From Bacillota bacterium (GTDB taxonomy: Bacteria > Bacillota > Clostridia > Christensenellales > UMGS416), in assembly GCA_023410875.1 (NCBI GenBank), contig JAEYPH010000086.1:62001-126000 (forward strand): 64,000 nucleotides of DNA. Reading direction: 5' to 3'. The notes beneath the pieces are model-generated. The model did no database searches. It saw only the letters and a list, made by a program, of their open reading frames with translations, and had not been told where the DNA came from. Position 1 is the first letter of the stretch; every line of letters begins with the position of its first letter. The translations under genes were made by a program, and so were the position numbers. This document shows, piece after piece, positions 8,827 to 18,000 of this stretch.

Positions 8827-9825
8827 TTATGTGAAGGATTGCGCGGCTTCGATCAGCGCGTAAATGTTTGCCAGGGGCACGTCGGCCTGGATCTCCTGCG
8901 CCGGCGCGGTAATATAGCCGCCGCCCCGGCCCATGCGTTTCACGACCTCGGCGGTCTCGCGGCGCACTTGCTCGGGCGTGCCATAGGGCAGCGTCTGCTG
9001 AGTGCTGATGCCGCCCCAGAACGACAGCTTGTCGCCGAACCTGTCTTTGAGGGCATGGATGTCCATGCATTCGGGCTGGATGGGGTTGAGCACGTCCAGC
9101 CCCATCGCCACAAGGTCGGGGATGATCGGCTCGATGCTGCCGCAGGAATGGACCCACACATGCTTGCCACCCTGCTTGATCAGGTCATACTCCTTCTTCT
9201 CGCCGGGGACGATCAGTTCCCGCCAGATCTTTGGGCTCATGAGCATGGATTTCTGGCTGCCCCAGTCGCTGCCCAGCAGAATGCCGTGGATGCCGGGCAG
9301 GTACAACACATTCTCTATCATGACCATGTTTTTTTCAATGATTTTATCCAGCAGCCGCTGGGAGAAGGCCGGCTCGCCGGCAAGGTCGGCCAGAAAGTTT
9401 TCGATGCCGCGGGCAAAGTAGGCCTTCTCGAAATGGCTGCCGTAGAACGCGACGAGCACGTAGCAGTCGGCGTTGTCGGCAATGAACTTAAGCTTCTCCT
9501 CCAGCGCCGTATAGCTGCCCCGGCCCACGGTCCTGGGCAGGCAGGCCGGAGCCTCAAAGCTGGTTTTGTATTCGGCGGGCAGGGCATACCAATCCCACCA
9601 GGGGGCGTAGATGCGCAGCACGTGGTTGCCCATGCCGATGGCAACGGCCTCTTCGGCCATCAGCAGCCCCTTGGCTACGGCCTTGCCGATTCTGTCCGGC
9701 ACATAGCGGCGGAACAGCTCCTCAAAGCAGCACTCCTGCGCGTCACCGGCAAAGTAGATGCCATAGGGAACCTTACCAGTATCCTCGTGGTCGATCGTGT
9801 GGGTAACAAGCTCGCGCCTTGTCAT
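8827..9825 (-). CDS. Uroporphyrinogen decarboxylase / MtaA-like methyltransferase superfamily protein
   Basis: This 332-residue TIM-barrel protein of the UroD superfamily keeps the HSCGS motif (H-x-C) that binds zinc in MtaA/CmuA-type methylcobamide methyltransferases. It lacks the distal third cysteine; the matching region reads APAQEIQADVP. It is therefore neither a typical haem UroD nor a canonical MtaA. It is translated 17 bases before its paralogue and follows the binding-protein gene, with a stable hairpin between. The start has GGAAGGAT upstream. A role in handling a methylated or unusual sugar is possible but unproven. No corrinoid protein gene is in the window. Confidence 0.8.
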   Translation of the reverse strand: MTRRELVTHTIDHEDTGKVPYGIYFAGDAQECCFEELFRRYVPDRIGKAVAKGLLMAEEAVAIGMGNHVLRIYAPWWDWYALPAEYKTSFEAPACLPRTVGRGSYTALEEKLKFIADNADCYVLVAFYGSHFEKAYFARGIENFLADLAGEPAFSQRLLDKIIEKNMVMIENVLYLPGIHGILLGSDWGSQKSMLMSPKIWRELIVPGEKKEYDLIKQGGKHVWVHSCGSIEPIIPDLVAMGLDVLNPIQPECMDIHALKDRFGDKLSFWGGISTQQTLPYGTPEQVRRETAEVVKRMGRGGGYITAPAQEIQADVPLANIYALIEAAQSFT

Positions 9826-9867
9826 CGTTTATCCTTCCGCCTGCGCCCTCGCAGGACCGCCCAGCAC

Positions 9868-9922
9868 AAAGGGCCGCGCCCCGGCAATGACGCACATGCG
9901 CCGGCCGGAGGCGCGGCCCTTC
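9868..9922 (-). terminator. Long hairpin after the sugar-binding-protein gene
   Basis: The 12-bp arms AAGGGCCGCGCC and GGCGCGGCCCTT enclose a smaller CCGGC/GCCGG hairpin. It has no strong T-run. It lies between the abundant lipoprotein gene and its downstream partners, where such hairpins usually give partial termination or protect the 3' end of the upstream message. Confidence 0.6.
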
Positions 9923-9941
9923 GCGCTACAGGACGGGGTGG

Positions 9942-11723
9942 TTATTTGGTGTTGGCCTTGAAGCTGTCATAGGCCTTGGTGTACAGGGCCAGGTACTCAT
10001 CCACGCTGAAGGCCTTCAATTCGTTCACGTAGGCGTCCCACTCGGTCAGGGGCCGGGCGCCGGTGATGAACATCGCCATATTCTTGCGCACATGGGCGTT
10101 GATGTTGGTGAGCTGCTCGGTGTATTTGTCGCTGTCGGCCTTGTCCATGAACAGAGAGCGCGGCGCGTTCTCCTTGGGCCAGTAGGCCGTGGTGCGCTGG
10201 GTCTCCCACTCCAGGCGGGTCTCATAGTTCTCAGCCAGCGTCTCCTCGGTGGCGGCGGGAGACCAGTTGGCGCGGCGCTCCACCAGGTCGCCGATGAAGC
10301 CCATCCAGAAGGAGTTGCGCCGGGCGGTGTCCTTCTGCTCCTGGGTGGCGTTCTCGGGCAGGTTGATGGGCACCCACTTGAGCTGGCCGCCCTGCACGTT
10401 CTTGGCGTTGGCGTCGTCGGGCCGCTTCCAGGTCACGCCCTCAATGCCGTAGTGGAAGATGGGCAGGTTGTCCTCGGCCAGCATCCAATCAGCCAGGCGG
10501 AAGGCCGCGGCGGGGTTGGAGCACGTGTCGAACAGTGCAAAATGGAAGCCGACCATCTGGGACACGAAGTCCGAATAGGGCTGGAAGCGCACGCCGTCGG
10601 GGCCGGCCACCGGCGCCAGGGCATGGTAGTCCTTTACGACTTCCTTGTTGGCGAAGTCCACACCCATGGTCAGATGGTCGCACGTGTAAGCGCCCACGGT
10701 GGCGGTCTTTTCGCCGCTGCGGCTCTGCTGGGCCAGGCCCTCGGCGGTCTGGGTGAAGGCGGCGGGGTCGATCAGACCCTGGTCATAGAGCTTCTTCATC
10801 CATTCCAGACCGGCCTTGAACTGCGGCTTGTCGGCCACGAACACCGGCTTGCCGGCGTCGTCCAGGCTGATGTAATTGACAGGGTTGGCGGCGGCGGCGT
10901 TGCTCTGCACATAGATGAAGCTGTTCATCAGGTAGTTTTCCACCGGGCAGGACCATTCGGTGGCGCCGGTCAGGGCGATCTCGTCGGGCTTGCCGTTGCC
11001 GTTGGGGTCTTTGGTCTTGAAGGCCAGCAGCACGGCCTCCAGTTCGCTGGTTGTCGTGGGCTCCTTGAGGTTGAGCTTCTCCAGCCACGCATAGTTGAGC
11101 CACAGCTTGGGGTAGCTCATGCAGTGGAAACACTCGCTGAAGCGCGGCAGGCCATAGATGTTGCCGTCGGGGGCGGTGATGGCAGCCTTGGCCGTGGGGC
11201 GCAGATCGAAGATCTTCTTCAGCTCAAAGCTATACTTGTCAACAAGGTCATTGAGCGGCATGAGCATCTTCTCCTGCACGCCGTACTGCATGACATCGGC
11301 GCGGGTGAACAGCGTGTTCCAATCCAGGAAGCCGCCGTCGGGATAGTCGCCGGACGCAAAGGAGAGGATCATCTTTTGCTTGCCTTCGGCGCCGTTGAGG
11401 ATGATGAACTCCATGTTGATGTTGGTGGTCTTGGACACGTACTTGAGCACTTCGTTGTTTTTCAGGTCTGCGATGTCGCCCTCGGTCATCGTGGCCTCAT
11501 GGAAGAACGTCATCGTGATCGGCGAGGCCACGATGGGCAGCTGGCCGGCTTCGCTCACGGCGTTCTCGCCGCCGGCAGTGCCCGACGGCGCGGGCGCCTG
11601 GGACGATGGAGCGGCCGATGGGGCAGCGGCGCTGGCCGAAGGGGTTGAGGGTGTGCCGGCGCAGCCCGCCAGCAGGGTGAGCACGACCAGCAGTGCCGTC
11701 AGGGTCAACAGCAGTCTTCTCAT
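9942..11723 (-). CDS. Sugar ABC transporter substrate-binding lipoprotein (LplA/family 1 type)
   Basis: This 593-residue lipoprotein has a signal peptide and lipobox LLAGC (Cys21), then a low-complexity Ser/Ala/Pro linker to about residue 60, then a large solute-binding fold. The C-terminal pattern WDAYVNELKAFSVDEYLALY is typical of the long LplA/YtcQ-like binding proteins of Firmicutes. It would be anchored outside the membrane and deliver an oligosaccharide to the two permeases encoded just upstream. The start at 11723 follows AAAGGAGG. The ligand is probably a fucose-, galactose- or rhamnose-containing oligosaccharide, judging by the co-transcribed GH95. Confidence 0.9.
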   Translation of the reverse strand: MRRLLLTLTALLVVLTLLAGCAGTPSTPSASAAAPSAAPSSQAPAPSGTAGGENAVSEAGQLPIVASPITMTFFHEATMTEGDIADLKNNEVLKYVSKTTNINMEFIILNGAEGKQKMILSFASGDYPDGGFLDWNTLFTRADVMQYGVQEKMLMPLNDLVDKYSFELKKIFDLRPTAKAAITAPDGNIYGLPRFSECFHCMSYPKLWLNYAWLEKLNLKEPTTTSELEAVLLAFKTKDPNGNGKPDEIALTGATEWSCPVENYLMNSFIYVQSNAAAANPVNYISLDDAGKPVFVADKPQFKAGLEWMKKLYDQGLIDPAAFTQTAEGLAQQSRSGEKTATVGAYTCDHLTMGVDFANKEVVKDYHALAPVAGPDGVRFQPYSDFVSQMVGFHFALFDTCSNPAAAFRLADWMLAEDNLPIFHYGIEGVTWKRPDDANAKNVQGGQLKWVPINLPENATQEQKDTARRNSFWMGFIGDLVERRANWSPAATEETLAENYETRLEWETQRTTAYWPKENAPRSLFMDKADSDKYTEQLTNINAHVRKNMAMFITGARPLTEWDAYVNELKAFSVDEYLALYTKAYDSFKANTK

Positions 11724-11775
11724 GGTTTTTCCTCCTTTTATTTTGCCACGCACTAGGCGCTTTTGGACGGTTGAA

Positions 11776-12705
11776 TCAGCCTTTGAGCGCGCCGATCATG
11801 ATGCCCTTGATGAAGTACTTTTGCACGAAGGGATAGATGATCATGACCGGCAGGCTGGCCACGATGATTGTGGAATAACGAACCAGATAGCTGAAATACT
11901 GCATTTCCAGCTGCTTGTTGACGTCGTTGGGGCTGCCGATGCCCATGTTGAGGATCAGGATGTCGCGCAGGATGAGCTGCAGGGGCAGCAACTGGGGGTT
12001 TTTCAGGTAGAGTATCGCGTTCATATAGCTGTTCCAGTGGCCCACGGCATACAGCAGAGCCATGACGGCGATGATGGGCGTGGACAGCGGTATGACGATG
12101 CGCATAAGGAAGTGGAAGTCGCCGCAGCCCTCCAGCGACGCGCTCTCATAGAGCTCCGTGGGGATGTTGGACTGTATGAAGGTGCGGGTGATGATGACGT
12201 TGTACACGCCCATGGCCACGGGGATGACCATGGCGCCCACCGTGTCCAGCAGGCCCAGGCCGCGCACCAGCAGATACGTGGGGATCAGGCCGCCGTTGAA
12301 GAACATCGTGATGGAAAGCAGCACCATGACGACGTTGCGGCCCTGGAAGTCCTTGCGCGAAAGCGGGTAGGCGGCCAGCAGCGTCATGACGAGGTTGAGC
12401 ATCGTGCCCAGCACCGCGTACATCAGCGAATTGCGGTAGCCGATGACGATCGTGCTGGTTTTCAGGATCATCTCATAGCCCCGGGTGTTGAATTCCACCG
12501 GCCACAGCATCACCCGGCCGGCGGCAATGGCCTCGGCGGAGCTGAAGGAGGAGGCAAAGATGAAGAGGATCGGCAGCGCCACCAGCACCAGCGAGGCCCA
12601 CAGCATCACATAGATGAAGAACATGAAGATGTGGTCGCCCGGCGTGGTGTAATAGCGTACGCGGTTGCGCTTTGCTGGCTTGCTCTGCGGGTTGGCGGTC
12701 TCCAT
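11776..12705 (-). CDS. ytcP: Sugar ABC transporter permease, YtcP type
   Basis: This 309-residue inner-membrane permease has about six transmembrane segments. The EAA loop is visible as ELYESASLEGCGDFHFLMRIVIPLS, and the protein ends in FIKGIMIGALKG, the conserved tail of YtcP/LplC permeases. It pairs with the LplB-type permease 26 bases upstream. The start at 12705 is preceded by GAGAGGAG with 8-base spacing. No ATPase gene is present in the operon, as is usual for this class, which borrows a shared MsmK-like ATPase from elsewhere in the genome. Confidence 0.9.
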   Translation of the reverse strand: METANPQSKPAKRNRVRYYTTPGDHIFMFFIYVMLWASLVLVALPILFIFASSFSSAEAIAAGRVMLWPVEFNTRGYEMILKTSTIVIGYRNSLMYAVLGTMLNLVMTLLAAYPLSRKDFQGRNVVMVLLSITMFFNGGLIPTYLLVRGLGLLDTVGAMVIPVAMGVYNVIITRTFIQSNIPTELYESASLEGCGDFHFLMRIVIPLSTPIIAVMALLYAVGHWNSYMNAILYLKNPQLLPLQLILRDILILNMGIGSPNDVNKQLEMQYFSYLVRYSTIIVASLPVMIIYPFVQKYFIKGIMIGALKG

Positions 12706-12731
12706 GTGGGGTTCTCCTCTCGTTTTCCAGC

Positions 12732-13697
12732 TCACCACAGGCTGCTTTCACTGACGCGGCGGGCGATGGTGTTGGCGATGATCAGCATGATGAAGTTGAC
12801 GATGGCGTTGAACACGCCCACCGCGGTAGCCAGCGAATACTGGAAGTTCACCAGGCCGCGCTTGTAGACGTAGGTGGAGATGACCTCGGAAACATCCAGG
12901 TTCAGCGTGTTCTGCATCAGATAGACCTTTTCAAAGCCCACGCCCATGATGTTGCCGATGGCCAGAATCAGCATGATCGTGATCGTAGGGGCCATGGCGG
13001 GAAGGTCGATGTGCAGCACCCGCTGAAGGCGCGTGGCGCCGTCGATGATGGCCGATTCCACGAGCTGCGGGTCCACTGCGGTAAGCGCGGCGATGTAGAT
13101 GATGGCGCCATAGCCCGTGCCCTGCCACACGCCGGACCACACATAGATGCTGCGCCACAACCCGGTCACGCTCATATAGTTGACGCGCTTGCCGCCCAAC
13201 AGCTCCACGACGTTGTTGACGATGCCGCCGGTGGGGTTGAGCACCTGGTAGATGATGCCGACCATAACCACGGTGGAGATGAAGAAGGGAAAGTAGGTCA
13301 CCATCTGCACGGTCTTTTTGAAAAGGACGCTCTTGACCTCGTTGAGGGCCAGCGCCAGCAGGATGGGCATGACGAAGCCGGCGGCCAGGCTGTACAGGCT
13401 GAGCATCACCGTGTTGCGCAGCACATTCCCGAAGATCGGGGTGCTCATGAATTGCGCAAAGTATTTCAGGCCTACCCAGTCGCTGGCGAGTATGCCCTTG
13501 CGTAAGGAATAATCCTTGAACGCAACGATGATGCCGCCCATGGGCACATAGGCAAAGAGAATGATATAGACCACGGGAAGCAGAACCATGGCATAAAGCT
13601 GCCACTGCTTGAGAAACACCAGCGCTGGGGAGACTTGCTTCCCCCGGGTAGGCTTCTTGGGTGCCGCCGGTTTGGGCGCCAGGGAGCTTAGGGCCAT
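12732..13697 (-). CDS. lplB: Sugar ABC transporter permease, LplB type
   Basis: This 321-residue permease is the first gene of the leftward operon. After a basic, Pro/Lys-rich N-terminus come six hydrophobic segments. The EAA loop reads LVESAIIDGATRLQRVLHIDLP and WQGTGYGAIIYIAAL is also typical of LplB. The start at 13697 is chosen for the GGAGG about 10 bases upstream; an upstream in-frame ATG would add 32 mostly Arg/Lys residues. A good promoter lies about 100 bases upstream, and the AraC-type regulator gene precedes it on the same strand. Confidence 0.9.
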   Translation of the reverse strand: MALSSLAPKPAAPKKPTRGKQVSPALVFLKQWQLYAMVLLPVVYIILFAYVPMGGIIVAFKDYSLRKGILASDWVGLKYFAQFMSTPIFGNVLRNTVMLSLYSLAAGFVMPILLALALNEVKSVLFKKTVQMVTYFPFFISTVVMVGIIYQVLNPTGGIVNNVVELLGGKRVNYMSVTGLWRSIYVWSGVWQGTGYGAIIYIAALTAVDPQLVESAIIDGATRLQRVLHIDLPAMAPTITIMLILAIGNIMGVGFEKVYLMQNTLNLDVSEVISTYVYKRGLVNFQYSLATAVGVFNAIVNFIMLIIANTIARRVSESSLW

Positions 13698-13795
13698 CGC
13701 CGAGTACCTCCGCCGTCGTCGTTTTTGGCTTTTGCGCCGTACAAATGTCTGAAACCGTAACATCCTACAACCGCGGCGCATCAAGTTGTGCACAT

Positions 13796-13823
13796 TGTAT
13801 AAAGCCGACCGTTCCTATGTAAA
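13796..13823 (-). promoter_or_regulatory. Promoter of the lplB-GH95 operon
   Basis: Read leftward, TTTACA (13818-13823) and TATACA (13796-13801) are separated by 16 bases, about 100 bases before lplB. The remaining sequence up to the regulator stop at 14035 shows no gene. Confidence 0.55.
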
Positions 13824-14034
13824 GATGATTCTGTTTATATGGAGATGAATTTTCATATTGGCCTACAGAAATGGGGGTCCGAACCCGTGCGGTGGGGCAG
13901 GTAACAGGGGATGTTTTTTTAGATTGTGCATTCTCTTGTGATTTTCGTAAGATATTTTGTCAGAGCCGGTCGACGCCACGCGAAGGAAAAAGCCGCCTGC
14001 CCACGGGCAGACGGCCTGAGAAAAACGTTGAACT

Positions 14035-16377
14035 TCAGACCGCTTCAACGGAATCTACAATCTTCCTGCAATACTCGCTGGGGGCTTCTCCCACGACCCG
14101 CTTAAAGGCGTTGCGGAACACATAGACGCTGTTGTAGCCCACCTTGGCGGCCACCTCGCCCACGGGCATGCCTTGCTTGAGCAGCGCGCGGGCGGCTTCA
14201 ATGCGAATCCGCTCCAGCTCCACGGAGAAGTTCTCCCCGGTGCTGTCCTTGAACAGCTGCGAAAGATAGGCCGGTGCAAAGTCGTAAAGATCGGCCACCG
14301 AGGTCAGGCTGATCTGGGAATCGGAATAGTTGGCGCGCATGTAGGCCAGAATCTCCGACATGACGTCGGAGCGGCTGCGCTTGCCGGCGCTCATCAGCTC
14401 GCAGATGTCCCTGTAAATGCTCAGCAGGAAGGAGAACATCTCCTCCACCGTCTGGCATTGGTCCAGCGCCGCCACGCTGGCGCGCACCCGCAGGGCCATG
14501 TCCGCGTGGTCCACGGCCAGCAGATCCAGCATCTTGATCAGCGTGCCCATGAGGTTGTGGGCCAACAGCGTGGAGACCTCCGGCGAAAGGCTGCGCTTGA
14601 CATAGTTCTCCTTGTGAATGCGCAGCAAGAGGCGTTCCACCTCGCGATCGTTGCCCAGCTTGGCAAAGTTCACCAGTTGTGTCTCCACATGGATGGGGTA
14701 ATAGAAGGAGCCGCCGCCCCTGGGAATCTCGTCCGTCCACACGACCCGCATGACCCGGTGCAGCGCCTTGTAGTCCAACGCTTCCCGCGCCTCGCCATAG
14801 GCTTTGCTCACCAAGGTCAGGTCGGCAGCCGGCGGCCCCACGAGGAACAGCACGTCGGCGTCGTGGGTGCGCTTGAGCTCCTCGGTGACCTCATTGAGCA
14901 CGCGGTCGGCCAGCTCCCGAGCGCTCTGGCGGTCCTCCCCCGCGCCAAAAACGAAGACCCGCCGCTCAAAGTCCGGGTCGTAATAGTAGGTTGTGGCGCC
15001 CAGCCGCTTTTCCAGCGCGTCGGTCAGCAGCAGTTTGATGGCGCTGGTGTCGCCGATGGGCGCGGGCGCGCCATCGACGGCGTGGGTCACCCGGGCGATG
15101 GCGACCACCGCATACCCGCGGAAAAGCTCGAAGCCCAGATGGTCGGACAGCTGGCGGATCTCCTCCATGCCGGCATACCCGCCTTCCAGCAGCCGGCTCA
15201 CAAAGGTCGTCTTGAGCAGCGGCTGCTGGCGGGCCAGCCGGTCCTTCAGGCTTTGCGTGCTGTGCACCAGGTTCATGATGGATTTGTTCAGGAAGGTGTA
15301 GTCGTTCTGCTCCGCCGCGCCGTCGGATTCCCCCATGAGCGAGCGGACCAGCTCGATGACCCTGCGGATCGGGTGGCTGTGGCGGTAGGCCATGGCCACC
15401 GCCAGCGCGGTGCCCAGCAAAAAGGCCAGGCCGAACACCAGCAGGATGACGCTTTTGATGTGCTCGGTCTTGAGCATGATTGCCGAGCGGGGCACCACGG
15501 CCACGTAGCGCCAGCCGTTGTGGGCGGAGGTCGTATGGGTGACGATCATGTCTTGCCCGCCGATGGCGGAACGCTGGCAGCCGCTGGCGTCGGACAAATC
15601 CAGCGCCATCGGCAAAACCGCCGCGTCCGGCGCGGAGAAGCTGGCCATGACGCGGTTGTCTCCATCTACGACATAGGCCCAGCCGCCCTGTTCCAGCGAA
15701 ACCGGCCGAAGCAGCTCTTCCAGCTTGGCGCTTTCCACGAGGATCAGTATGACGCCCCGGTCCATGCTCGTCAGCGGGAAGGAGCGCAAGTACATTAGCA
15801 TCTTCTGGCGGGTCCAGTTGCGCCCGATATAGTCGCTGCAGCGCTCCACAACCTCCTCGGGCAGGTAGTCTTTGTAGTGCTTTGCCCCGATGATCTGCCG
15901 GCTCCACTGCTCCCGGGACATGCCGGCGTAGCGGAAGAAATCGCCATAGAACCGGTCCATCTGCAGATGGGGCTTGGTGGCGCTCATGGTCACATCAGAC
16001 TTGTTGAAATACAGATAGATATCGCCGATGAAATTGCTGGTGCCCACGTAGGGACGAAACTCCTCCCGGAGTTCGTTGATGCGGATGGGCACCGTGCGAT
16101 CCACATAGGGGTTGTTCTCCCGGGAGAAGCTCAACACCTTGGGGTTGCTGGCAATCTGCTCAGCCAGTCCCTCAATCTCGGCAAAGCGGCGGTCCAGCAC
16201 GGCCATGCTCTGGTTGAGCGTCAGCAGGCTTTTTTCCGTGGCGTTGTCCTCCAGGTTGCCCACGACCTCGCGATAGGCCGCCATGCCCACCAAAAAGGGG
16301 ATCAACAGCACCAGGAGATAGGACAGCACAAAGCTGAAAAAAATCCTTCGCTTGGGGATGCGAACGGAAAGCTTCAT
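14035..16377 (-). CDS. Membrane-anchored AraC-family transcriptional regulator with extracellular sensor
   Basis: This 780-residue regulator has a short basic N-terminus, a transmembrane segment (about 11-33), an extracellular dCache-like sensor (about 35-300), a second transmembrane segment (SVILLVFGLAFLLGTALAV, near 310), a cytoplasmic linker, and a C-terminal AraC double helix-turn-helix (about 670-775, with ISLTSVADLYDFAPAYLSQLF). Such one-component regulators in Firmicutes sense extracellular sugars, or the liganded binding protein, and activate the adjacent Lpl operon. It lies directly upstream of that operon on the same strand. The start at 16377 follows GGAGGTGA. Confidence 0.88.
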   Translation of the reverse strand: MKLSVRIPKRRIFFSFVLSYLLVLLIPFLVGMAAYREVVGNLEDNATEKSLLTLNQSMAVLDRRFAEIEGLAEQIASNPKVLSFSRENNPYVDRTVPIRINELREEFRPYVGTSNFIGDIYLYFNKSDVTMSATKPHLQMDRFYGDFFRYAGMSREQWSRQIIGAKHYKDYLPEEVVERCSDYIGRNWTRQKMLMYLRSFPLTSMDRGVILILVESAKLEELLRPVSLEQGGWAYVVDGDNRVMASFSAPDAAVLPMALDLSDASGCQRSAIGGQDMIVTHTTSAHNGWRYVAVVPRSAIMLKTEHIKSVILLVFGLAFLLGTALAVAMAYRHSHPIRRVIELVRSLMGESDGAAEQNDYTFLNKSIMNLVHSTQSLKDRLARQQPLLKTTFVSRLLEGGYAGMEEIRQLSDHLGFELFRGYAVVAIARVTHAVDGAPAPIGDTSAIKLLLTDALEKRLGATTYYYDPDFERRVFVFGAGEDRQSARELADRVLNEVTEELKRTHDADVLFLVGPPAADLTLVSKAYGEAREALDYKALHRVMRVVWTDEIPRGGGSFYYPIHVETQLVNFAKLGNDREVERLLLRIHKENYVKRSLSPEVSTLLAHNLMGTLIKMLDLLAVDHADMALRVRASVAALDQCQTVEEMFSFLLSIYRDICELMSAGKRSRSDVMSEILAYMRANYSDSQISLTSVADLYDFAPAYLSQLFKDSTGENFSVELERIRIEAARALLKQGMPVGEVAAKVGYNSVYVFRNAFKRVVGEAPSEYCRKIVDSVEAV

Positions 16378-16406
16378 GGGCAGCCTCACCTCCGGGCATA
16401 CCAATT

Positions 16407-16421
16407 GTTACAAAATGTAAC
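16407..16421. promoter_or_regulatory. Palindromic operator between divergent genes
   Basis: GTTACA, AAA, TGTAAC is a perfect dyad, 30 bases upstream of the AraC-type regulator start and 86 bases upstream of the DsbD-like gene. It could control either or both. Confidence 0.4.
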
Positions 16422-16506
16422 GTTTAGTATTATGCAAAATTATTATATAACATCAGGATAAAATATGGTAGAGTATAAATCGTTTAACGCGGAAGGCGGT
16501 ACTTTG

Positions 16507-17991
16507 ATGTTGCGTGGCAAATGGATTTGCGCCGCCGTGGCGCTGCTGATTGCGCTGGCCGCCGCGCCGGTGGCGGCCACATCCGGCCAGCCCTCGGTCA
16601 CCGTCGCCTATTATTATAACAACCCCTGCGGCACATGTAACGAGGAAGGCGAGTTCATCGACCTCTTCAAAGCCAAGACCGCATCGCTGGACACGGGGAC
16701 GCAGCCTTCGTTCCTCTGCTACAACATCTTCCATCTGAGCGACGAGGTCAAGTTCCGCGACGCCTGCGACGCGCTGGGGCTGACCCCGGACCAGCGGGTG
16801 ACACCGCTGCTGATCATAGGAGACACGGTACTCACCGGAGAGCTCCAGATCGAGGACGGGCTGGCCGAGGCCTACGGCAAAGAGGCTGAGCGGGCGCTGG
16901 CGCGGGCCTCCGCGGACGACGGCACGGCGTCACGGCCGGTGTATTTCTACGTGTCCCCGTGCGAGGAATGCGCGCAGGTCAAGGAGCTTCTGGACCGCCT
17001 GCCCGCCTCCATCCAGGTGCGCAGCAACGGCAAGACCTTTGCCAGCGCCTTGATTCTGGACGCCCACAACATCGCCACGCCCGAAGGCCTGGAACTGGCC
17101 AGGAGCTATTTCGCCGCCTACGGGGTGCCGGAGGGCCGGCAGAAGGTGCCGATCCTCTTTTTGAAAGATGGGTATTTGAGCGGCGCAGGAGAGATCACGG
17201 CCGGGCTGGAGGAAGCGCTGGCCCAGGGCCGGGCCATCGGCATCGCGGCGCCGGGCAGCGCGGCCCCGATGCAGCCCTATGAATGGCCGGCGATCTTCCT
17301 GACGGGGCTGCTCAACGGCTTTAACCCCTGCTCGCTGTCGCTGCTGCTTTTCCTAGCCACGGTGCTGCTGGCCCGCAACGCCAATGTACTCCGTTTGGGC
17401 TCGGCCTTCATCGCGGGCAAGTTTGCGGCCTATCTGGCGCTGGGCACGCTGCTGTTCAACGCCCTCTCGCTGCTGGACAGCTCCGCCGTGCGCCTGTTTG
17501 GCACCATCGTGAAGATCGTGCTGGCCGTGGTGGCTCTCGCGGTGGCCGCGGCCAACGTGAACGATTTCCTCGCCGCCCGCAGCGAGAAATACAACCGCAT
17601 ACGCCTGCAGCTGCCCACGGCGCTGCGCAGGCTCAACCACCGGTGGCTGCAAAGCCTGAGCCGGGTGCGCCGCGGCTGGCTGGTGCTGCTGACGCTAGCG
17701 CTGGGCGTGGCCATCTCGGTGGGCGAATTCCTGTGCACGGGGCAGATCTATCTGGCCACGATACTCTATCTGCTGCGCCGCAGCCCCACGCTGAATTTGC
17801 AGACGCTGGGGGCCTTCCTGGTGTATGTCGTGGGCATGCTGCTGCCGCTGCTGGCGGCCACGCTGGCGATACACAAGGGGCGAGAGGTGTTCGCGCTGTC
17901 GGAACTGGCGCGCAGGCACATGCCGCTCATCAAGCTCATCAACGCGGCGGTGTTCCTGCTGTTCGCGGCGCTGCTGCTGGCATTCTTCTAG
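16507..17991 (+). CDS. DsbD/CcdA-like membrane thiol-disulfide transporter with two thioredoxin-like domains
   Basis: This 494-residue protein has a signal peptide (hydrophobic 8-24), two extracytoplasmic thioredoxin/glutaredoxin-like segments, and a C-terminal membrane domain of about six helices. The first segment carries CGTC (Cys41/Cys44) and the second CEEC (Cys152/Cys155). The membrane part has the paired redox cysteines of the CcdA fold: Cys275 in NGFNPCSLS and Cys410 in GEFLCTGQ. It would carry reducing power across the membrane to extracytoplasmic thiols. Domain order is the reverse of classical DsbD, where the thioredoxin domain is C-terminal. The start at 16507 is preceded by GGAAGG; an in-frame ATG at 16465 is possible. 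Confidence 0.8.
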   Translation: MLRGKWICAAVALLIALAAAPVAATSGQPSVTVAYYYNNPCGTCNEEGEFIDLFKAKTASLDTGTQPSFLCYNIFHLSDEVKFRDACDALGLTPDQRVTPLLIIGDTVLTGELQIEDGLAEAYGKEAERALARASADDGTASRPVYFYVSPCEECAQVKELLDRLPASIQVRSNGKTFASALILDAHNIATPEGLELARSYFAAYGVPEGRQKVPILFLKDGYLSGAGEITAGLEEALAQGRAIGIAAPGSAAPMQPYEWPAIFLTGLLNGFNPCSLSLLLFLATVLLARNANVLRLGSAFIAGKFAAYLALGTLLFNALSLLDSSAVRLFGTIVKIVLAVVALAVAAANVNDFLAARSEKYNRIRLQLPTALRRLNHRWLQSLSRVRRGWLVLLTLALGVAISVGEFLCTGQIYLATILYLLRRSPTLNLQTLGAFLVYVVGMLLPLLAATLAIHKGREVFALSELARRHMPLIKLINAAVFLLFAALLLAFF

Positions 17992-18000
17992 GGGGGGCCT

